From Phoma sp. XZ068 (taxonomy: Eukaryota; Ascomycota; Dothideomycetes; Pleosporales; Didymellaceae): DNA of 64,000 bases. A program made the position numbers and the translations under genes. Shown one piece after another: positions 57,766 to 64,000 of the stretch. The notes below the pieces were generated by a model. It did no database searches. It had not been told where the DNA came from and was given only the letters and a program-made list of their open reading frames with translations. Location of the stretch: the NCBI GenBank assembly GCA_004835665.1, contig RBKR01000003.1:1178001-1242000 (forward strand), given 5' to 3'. Numbering within the stretch: position 1 is the stretch's first letter; each line of letters opens with the position of its first letter.

Positions 57766-58359
57766 ATGCCTGACCCAAACGAACTCACGGGTAGAGAGAT
57801 CGAGGTGCTAGCCCTTGCGTGGCAATGCATGGACAGTGATCCCAAGGTATGTCTTTGCCTATCTGCCCTGCCTTCCACATAGTCACACAGACTAACACCA
57901 AACTACAGATCAACTACGCCAAACTCGCCCAGCTGGGAGGCGTACGTACCCACCAACCACGCCCAACTCTTCTACCACCTCGCCTACTAACATTTGCAGT
58001 ACACCACCGCATCCGCCAGCGTCACCTTCGGCAAGATCAAACGCAAGCTCAAGGCCAAAGCCGCCGACAGCACAGGCACACCCACCACCCCCAAGAAGTC
58101 CATCACTGCGACCGGCAAGAACAAGACCCCCAAGACCCCCAGGTCTGGCAAGCGCGCTGCTACCGTGGACGCTGCCGATGGCACGCCCAGCAAGAAGGGC
58201 AAGAAGGCTGCGACCGTTGTTGATGAGGATGAAGACGAGGACGAGGAGTTTGTAGCTTTTGGCGTGAAGAAGGAGGAGGTCAATGACATCAATGGCGGCG
58301 CGGAGGCTTTCTTCAATGAGGCTTCTGCGTATGCTGCTGATGAGTATGGTCAGATCTAA
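57766..58359 (+). CDS. Small Lys-rich conserved-type protein, probably nuclear
   Basis: Exons: 57766-57846, 57909-57941 and 58000-58359, giving 157 aa. The introns are 62 and 58 bp. The middle exon is only 33 bp. The N-terminal ~60 residues form a compact module (NELTGREIEVLALAWQCM, then SDPKINYAKLAQLGGYTTASASVTFGKIKRKL). Its helix pattern resembles a small Myb/HTH-like fold found in many short fungal proteins of unknown function. A Lys/Thr/Pro-rich stretch follows with likely nuclear localisation signals (TPKKS, SKKGKKAA), then an acidic run (DEDEDEDEEF) and a short end. A DNA- or chromatin-linked role is plausible but unproven. The consistent short exons support the model. Confidence 0.82.
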
Positions 58360-59223
58360 ACTAAGGTGGGGGGAGACATTACGCAGACGTGCATTGGTAT
58401 TGGAAATACGTCGACACCACAGCGGTGCGTCGGTTGGGAGGTTTTGGCGTAGCGAACATCTCCGCAAATGTGGTAAGCACTGGAGCTTACCGCGGAGAGC
58501 AATGGTTGCATTGATTGGATTAGTCCAGTGAAATGACCATTCTATATACTGGGCTTGAAAATGGTAATCAGACTTCATTGACTTGTCTATGTTTGTTTTC
58601 GTCGACCTGCACACCAGTCTGCTAGTCTTCGCCTTTCTCACCTTTCGTTGTGTGCATTTCGGACACTGTAACTCCTCGTAAGACTTTCGCCTCGCCTCTC
58701 TCAAGCTTGCAGTTTTCGCTGGCGGGAAGAACATAAATACGGCTTGCTTGGGTTCAGAATGGCACTCCACCATAAAGATCTCAGCACTCTTTTCAGTCAC
58801 TTCGTCCTTCAACCTCACGTTTGAGAGTTATGCCAGACGCTCCAGGTCAAACGCTCCGCCTGCGGTGTATGATTAGCTCCTCCATTTCCGCTGTCCTAGA
58901 ATTCAGATCCTGCCATTCCTGAACTTTCTCTGTTGAATGCCGAGAGGGGTGATAATTTTCCATTCTAGCACGTCACTCTACCCTTGAGAGATTGAACTAA
59001 ATCCAAGCAGAAAGCAAGCCTCGAGTGCATTCACGATAGGTTTGCGTTCTTACAAATCAATCTGGATATATCAAATTCTTTTGTCCCACTTCAAGCTATC
59101 TACAGAAAGGAAATCTATCTCAAAAACCCACAGCGCCCTTCCAACTCCCATACATGCTGCTCAATGACTGGCTCACAACAATCTTCTTCTGTTGGTGGAC
59201 TGCTCCGCTCAATCTAATGCTCG
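58360..59223. other. Convergent intergenic region
   Basis: 864 bp between the small Lys-rich gene (+) and the Ral2-like gene (-), holding both 3' UTRs. The minus strand has coding-like but broken frames (38 codons from the ATG at 58963, then another frame at about 58580-58817 with CPKCTQRK). No start and splice path joins them. Confidence 0.4.
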
Positions 59224-62200
59224 TTACGTTAATCCAAGCCCCACACCCTCCCCGTTCATCCCGCTTTCGCTGACGTCCCGCCTCTCGCGCCCGCCCCGGC
59301 CCATCTCCCTGATCCTCCTGCCCTCCATCAAGCCTCTGAGACCTCTCTTCTGCAGTCCTACAACCGCGCTTACAACACCATTCCACACCTCCCTCTCGTC
59401 AAGCCCGCTCCCGTACTCGCCCGAATCACTCGCAGATGCGCTGGTGCTCTCGGACGCAGCAGAGCTAAGCTCATCGTCGGACGGTGGGACATTGGTATCG
59501 ATCCTCAGCGCTCTCAAGCCAGCGGCCATGCTGCTCTCGCCCTCAATTGCACCCGTGTTGAGTGACGACAGCCCATTCGTCGCGCCGTTGAGATTCGTGT
59601 TGGACAAGTTGTTCACGCCCATGAACGCTACACCACTACCGCCGCCTGCTGCCATGGCGGCGGCATTGAATACAGCGGCAGTGTTGCGGTTGTCGAGCAG
59701 CACGTGCAGGCGCTCGATGATGGCTTCTAGAAGCCCGTCGATATGGTACGGACGCGCGAGTTGAAGGAGCGAGCATAGAATCTGCGGGGTGCAAAGCTGG
59801 CTGCTCTGAGGGGGAAGGGAGGACGTGTAGAGATAGTGAATTAACGCTTGGAGTGTGAGGTGCGTGTGTGGGAGGTACAGTGTTCTAGGACGCTGCGCAG
59901 GTGGCTGGGTCGTTGGGTCTGGTGGCGCGAGAGATGTATACGATGTACTTGAGACGGCGGTTGTTTCTGAGGGGGTGATGGTGTTCGCTGTTAGGGTTGT
60001 GGCGGCCGAGTAGGTGGTGCGGATTGAAGGCGTGATGGTTATGCTGGACATGCGGGAGGGGTGGCCACCGGTGGCTGGACGCAGAGTGGCGGCATCGGTG
60101 CTATCTTTCTCGGCGTTTTGTGTACTTTCGCGAAGGAGTTGGTTGAAGTAGGGGCCCCAGCGTCGTGCGATGAGGCGTGAGTTCACGGGTATCCGCTCAC
60201 CATGTATAGCGAGGAAATCCATGTCCGCTAGTTCACGCATGCCTAGGGCAATTTGACCAAGCTCGATAGCTGACAGTGAGAGCGCTCTGCCACCTGCCAG
60301 CATATCAAGTCCATCGTTCTGTGGTGGAGCGCTGACAGATCCAAACGCTGAGCTTGGTGTTGCCTTGCGAGGATTGTCGTACAGCCCGAATGCCTCAAGT
60401 TCGACAACACACATATTTGAGAAATTGATCCGTCGGTGGTTGTAGTCTTCTACAAGACTTCGTTTACGATTACCCAGGATAACGAAGCTGTTTCGGCGTG
60501 TCCAAAGCACACCTCTGTTCCAACTCCCTTGACTGAAGATGTTGCCGCCGGCTTCTATCCGCCCCCAATTTAGTGTCCGCAGATCTAATGCCCATAATGC
60601 GTACTCTTGTTTTGAGGAGGTCAGAAACGTGCCACTGACGACAAAGTGGTTGTTGATAACTCCACCATTGGGAAAGCGTAGTCCAGGTGGTGAGAAATTG
60701 CCATTCATCGGCTTCTCGGATAAAGATCCGTCGGGATGTCGTACTTGTAACTCCAGCTTGACATCCAAGAAGTTGTAATTTGAGTAGATAAGCATCGATG
60801 GTTCGCCGGAAGGATTTGAAGTCTGTTCGTCTGGCGTTGTAGGCTCCCCGCGTGCTCCTGCACCTATCTCGCTGGCGGGTATGCTCGTCAATGGTGCCAC
60901 AACGCTACGGTATGCGCCGCAGCTTCTCCCTAGCGTGCTTGTTGTTGTCCACTTCAGACTTCTCAGATTGAACACACTGATCTGCTCGATGTAATGATTC
61001 GCGCTATCCTGGCCACCGACAACTACCATCTCAGCGCCGCCATCGCCTTCGAGATTTATCCCTATCGACCCCTGGTTGGGGTTATTTGATGGAGGGTTAT
61101 GTTTTATGGCTGTCATTGCAGCACCAGTCGAGGTAAAGACCGCGGACGATGGTAGTATTGTTGCGCAGTGGGCGTATCGACCCTGCGGTGCATCGTTGGT
61201 GCCAACGTGCATCCACGTTCGTGTAGCTGCATCATAAATATGTACATCAGACATCACTACCACCTCAGGTTGCGCATCTGCTGGTGTGCCCTGCAGTACC
61301 TGGGTCGACTGATTTGCTGGTGATGTTGCGGGCGACATGCCGCCATAGCAAACGAGCTTTGTGTCGCCAAGCGCACATACACTGTGGAAGTAGCGTGGAG
61401 GTGGAATATCTCCTCTCGTTTCGATCTTGGTCCAGTGACGCTTGACAAGATCGAGCTCATACAGGTCTGAAGTGAGCTGAGGTCTTGTCCGTGATAGTCG
61501 CCTTCCGCCGAAAACGTAAAGCTTGTCGCCAAGAATCGTAGTGGTTGCACCAACCAAAGGGTGTGGTTCGCGACCAGTTGTCCGGTGTACATTGCATACT
61601 AGTCCAGACAGACCTGAAGTCGAGCTTGAGGGCGTAGCGAGTCCTGCTGTTTGGGTCATCGCTGGTGAAGGAGTCATGCCCGAGCCCGGTGTGCGTGCCG
61701 AGGATGTAGGTGGTCGTTCTGGCCCACCATCTTGGCTATCTTGTTGATGCAGGCTAGTCTGGCTACTATTCACACTCGAATTGTAATTTCCGCTTCCGCT
61801 TCGAAGTCCACCTGGGTAGAGTTGCGATGGTGATGGCGCTGACGTTTGTGAATCAATAGTACTGGTTCGACTTGTGTTGGGCGTCTGTCGAGCCATTCTA
61901 ATCGGATCCTTGGGCCGATAAGAAAAAACAGGGGGCTTGACCCTGTCAGGATCGAAAGGACGCTTGATGGGTGACGTAGAGTATCGACTTGTAGGTGAAA
62001 CCCAATCTGGTATCACGATCTCGACATGCCGAGACCTCAAGCTGGAGGAGTCGCCAATTGAACCTCGATTTGGTGATGGAAAATCGGAGAGGCTGGGGTG
62101 CCGACTCGATTCGATAGTCGAAGAACGAGAAGAGCTAAGTCCAATAGAAGTACCAGGGCTTTCAGGTGCTACAGAGAGATCATAATCTGGCACGACAATG

Positions 62201-62469
62201 GGAACGTGCTTTGACCGCGATCGATGCGACGAAGCGCAACTCTCAACAGGAGACGGCAAGTCAGACTGGCTAGGCTTCCTGACCGAATGGGTCCACCGGT
62301 AAGAACGGATAAGGGAACCTGCAGTAGACTCGTGGGAGCTCCGTCTCTGAGTAGACAAGACTCGTTTGAGTTTTAGCGCTTTGGGCTTCTTCCAAAAAGA
62401 AGGAAGTTCGTCCAGAGGCTCGGTACTGGCACCTGCGGAGAAAGCGAAAACACCTAGTGGGACGGCCAT
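59224..62469 (-). CDS. ral2: Kelch-repeat/BTB protein, Ral2-like
   Basis: In fission yeast Ral2 is a kelch protein needed for Ras1 activation, and filamentous fungi carry longer relatives. A single exon encodes 1081 aa, starting at MAVPLGVFAFS. An in-frame upstream ATG at 62535 would add 22 residues. Residues 1-290 are Ser/Arg/Pro-rich and disordered. Kelch repeats follow: HPLVGATTTILGDKLYVFGGRRL with DLYELDLVKRHWTKI, RYFHSVCALGDTKLVCYGG with TWMHVG, then RYAHCATIL, MVVVGGQDSANHYIEQISVFNLRSLKWT and ALWALDLRTLNWGRIE. A split BTB domain comes after (DMDFLAIHGERIPVNSRLIARRWGPYF, a Ser/Thr/Pro insert, TLYLPHTHLTLQALIHYLYTSSLP). The C-terminus is Asn/Ser-rich with an Arg-rich stretch. The Ral2 name rests on this domain layout. 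Confidence 0.82.
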   Translation of the reverse strand: MAVPLGVFAFSAGASTEPLDELPSFWKKPKALKLKRVLSTQRRSSHESTAGSLIRSYRWTHSVRKPSQSDLPSPVESCASSHRSRSKHVPIVVPDYDLSVAPESPGTSIGLSSSRSSTIESSRHPSLSDFPSPNRGSIGDSSSLRSRHVEIVIPDWVSPTSRYSTSPIKRPFDPDRVKPPVFSYRPKDPIRMARQTPNTSRTSTIDSQTSAPSPSQLYPGGLRSGSGNYNSSVNSSQTSLHQQDSQDGGPERPPTSSARTPGSGMTPSPAMTQTAGLATPSSSTSGLSGLVCNVHRTTGREPHPLVGATTTILGDKLYVFGGRRLSRTRPQLTSDLYELDLVKRHWTKIETRGDIPPPRYFHSVCALGDTKLVCYGGMSPATSPANQSTQVLQGTPADAQPEVVVMSDVHIYDAATRTWMHVGTNDAPQGRYAHCATILPSSAVFTSTGAAMTAIKHNPPSNNPNQGSIGINLEGDGGAEMVVVGGQDSANHYIEQISVFNLRSLKWTTTSTLGRSCGAYRSVVAPLTSIPASEIGAGARGEPTTPDEQTSNPSGEPSMLIYSNYNFLDVKLELQVRHPDGSLSEKPMNGNFSPPGLRFPNGGVINNHFVVSGTFLTSSKQEYALWALDLRTLNWGRIEAGGNIFSQGSWNRGVLWTRRNSFVILGNRKRSLVEDYNHRRINFSNMCVVELEAFGLYDNPRKATPSSAFGSVSAPPQNDGLDMLAGGRALSLSAIELGQIALGMRELADMDFLAIHGERIPVNSRLIARRWGPYFNQLLRESTQNAEKDSTDAATLRPATGGHPSRMSSITITPSIRTTYSAATTLTANTITPSETTAVSSTSYTSLAPPDPTTQPPAQRPRTLYLPHTHLTLQALIHYLYTSSLPPQSSQLCTPQILCSLLQLARPYHIDGLLEAIIERLHVLLDNRNTAAVFNAAAMAAGGGSGVAFMGVNNLSNTNLNGATNGLSSLNTGAIEGESSMAAGLRALRIDTNVPPSDDELSSAASESTSASASDSGEYGSGLDEREVWNGVVSAVVGLQKRGLRGLMEGRRIREMGRGGRERRDVSESGMNGEGVGLGLT

Positions 62470-64000
62470 TGTCAGTGATGGGTCTAGTGAAGTAACCAAA
62501 AGTCGAAAATTGACATGGAGGATGCAGAAAAACACAGAAAGAGGAGAGTGCCCTGGCCTTCAAGTACCTCAGACGTCGCCAGCTGCAGCAAATCTCTATT
62601 GCAGGCCTTGCCGCAAGGTGGTTGACCACTAACAAACCGACGTGCAGCAAGCTTCAAAGCCATGTTCGCAGATTCGGAAATGACACACGTCTGCTGTGCA
62701 ACTCTCTGGTGGTGTACCAAGATGCAGCTCGCAGCACCAGGCGCCCTCGGGTGTCACAGAGGCTGGTGGATGGCAAGATCGATTCTCGCATTTCCCAATC
62801 GTTCAAACAATATATAACTCAGCTGAAGGCCCGAGTTCGGTAAGACCTCCATGGCCGAAAAAAGGCACGTGTGGTAAGCCGCACGGAAGAAAGAAAGGTG
62901 GTGGGGAGAAATTGAGGGGTTCTGAATGAGATCGCTGGCCTTACCTCAAGAACCTTGCCCTGCACAAGTAGCGGGCGGGGAAAAAGCGACAGCCGAACGG
63001 TCGACGCGGGCAGAAAGGAAGACGTGTTGCGAACTGGCGCTGTGGAGGCAGCACGCCTGGGCAGCGAGGGTGAGGTGAGCGCAGAGGCTTTGGAACCAGT
63101 CCAGATGCGGCAAGGAGGTCCTCGGCGTGAGCTGTTGTCCTTCAGGCCTGTCACTCCTTGCACCAAGATCCAGCTGAGAAGAGGAGGCTGAGATGTCGAC
63201 AAAACGTGCTCCAAGGTACCAAATGTATAACGGCAACGGTTGAGCAATATGGCAGTAAGCGGAGCAAGTGCAATGCGGGTCTTGATTTAGCCCTGCGTCA
63301 GTCTGCTGGTGTGCGCCGTCGCGTGGTCCAGCCTGCACTAAGATCAGCTCGTCGTATTCCCGTGTCCAGTAGACGTTACGCGACTGACAGTTTCCAAGGT
63401 TGATGATTGTGAAGGATGGCACACTCAAGGCGCTATTGGTTTGATGGAGTAAAACAATGAACTAGATGTGTTTTGTTTCTCTCCACTTGGGTTGACTTGA
63501 GCCTGTTTCCTTGGCGGGCGCAAAGCAACGCACGAGTCAGTGACGTGATTGCAGGGCGAGCAGTCCAATCTGCCTCGTACCTGCCTCGAGTTCGGTCACC
63601 GTCATCCGGCCTGCAGGTATTCGACAAGAGACATGGCGAATCAAGAGCTAGTAGGATGTACCCAAGCCCTATCAGCGTGTGGGAAATGGACAAGGACCCT
63701 CACACGACACGTGTGGGCAGTAACCCTGGACCGACGTCAAATCCTGCGTGTCAATGCCGCAAACTCAAATGAGTGCCTCGGAGAATAATTGACAGGGAAC
63801 TCGACAAGTATGCATTGAAACGAGCAGGGGTCATGATTCTTTCATTATGCAGAGCGTTTCAGCCCTACGAAGTAAATCGAGGCTACAAACATCTATCGAA
63901 TGGATGTCCAGGAACACTCCACCTCATTCGAGAAGCATGAGGTCCAGCTGTAGGAACCAACCCTCCCAGATAATAACCTAAGATTACAGCTAACAATCGA
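62470..64000. other. 1.5-kb region upstream of the Ral2-like gene
   Basis: This holds the minus-strand promoter of the Ral2-like gene. A TATATA tract at about 62808-62815 lies roughly 340 bp upstream of the start. Frames up to 160 codons (62946-63428, -) have no domain. No gene is supported up to the window end. Confidence 0.4.

Noticed and set aside
57910..58818. A 302-codon minus-strand frame over the small Lys-rich gene
   Set aside because: It starts at a GTG and runs antisense through the well-supported three-exon gene. Its C-terminal part is the Leu/Gly-rich complement of the Lys/Pro-rich coding sequence.

Overview
This is a nuclear chromosome segment of a filamentous ascomycete, most likely a dothideomycete close to the Pleosporales. 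The evidence is short phase-consistent spliceosomal introns (mostly 47-80 bp with GT..AG ends and CTAAC/CTGAC-like branch sites), fungal-only families (protein O-mannosyltransferase, Csc1-type channel, Ral2-like kelch/BTB protein, a DUF7587-like protein) and TATA plus pyrimidine-rich promoters. The class-level placement is an inference. I found no tRNA, rRNA, CRISPR array, intact transposon or secondary-metabolite cluster.

I support 25 protein-coding genes, and most models were rebuilt by joining exons. In order, 0-15 kb holds: the 5' part of nudC (cut by the window edge), an AP180-type ANTH endocytic adaptor, an SR-rich orphan, a small two-exon orphan, an RBR ubiquitin ligase, a PAP2 lipid phosphatase, a membrane-anchored alpha/beta hydrolase and a DUF7587-like protein. 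16-27 kb: an F-box-like protein, phosphopantetheine adenylyltransferase (CAB4 type), a WDR68/DCAF7-type WD40 protein and a Csc1/DUF221 channel. 27-38 kb: a septin-like GTPase with a C-terminal membrane segment, a G3BP-like NTF2/RRM protein, an MFS monocarboxylate-type transporter and a secreted alpha-carbonic anhydrase. 38-41.7 kb is a gene-poor gap. 41.7-58.4 kb: a Gly/Val-repeat protein, an RGRP/EP-repeat protein, ISD11, SF3A1, PMT2, pescadillo (NOP7), PIG-U/GAB1 and a small Lys-rich protein. 59-62.5 kb: a Ral2-like kelch/BTB protein.

Most genes are unrelated housekeeping genes arranged as divergent pairs: nudC/ANTH, PAP2/hydrolase, CAB4/WD40, G3BP-like/MFS, SF3A1/PMT2 and NOP7/PIG-U. PMT2 and PIG-U both serve ER glycosylation or GPI anchoring. 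SF3A1 and NOP7 serve RNA processing, and ISD11 serves mitochondrial Fe-S assembly. I see no pathway cluster and no clear new multi-gene system. The points most worth checking are a 4-nt micro-exon needed to keep PMT2 in frame, the tail-anchored septin-like GTPase, a frame-broken coding-like stretch at about 23.1-23.8 kb, an expanded pentapeptide minisatellite inside a coding exon, and several orphan low-complexity proteins.
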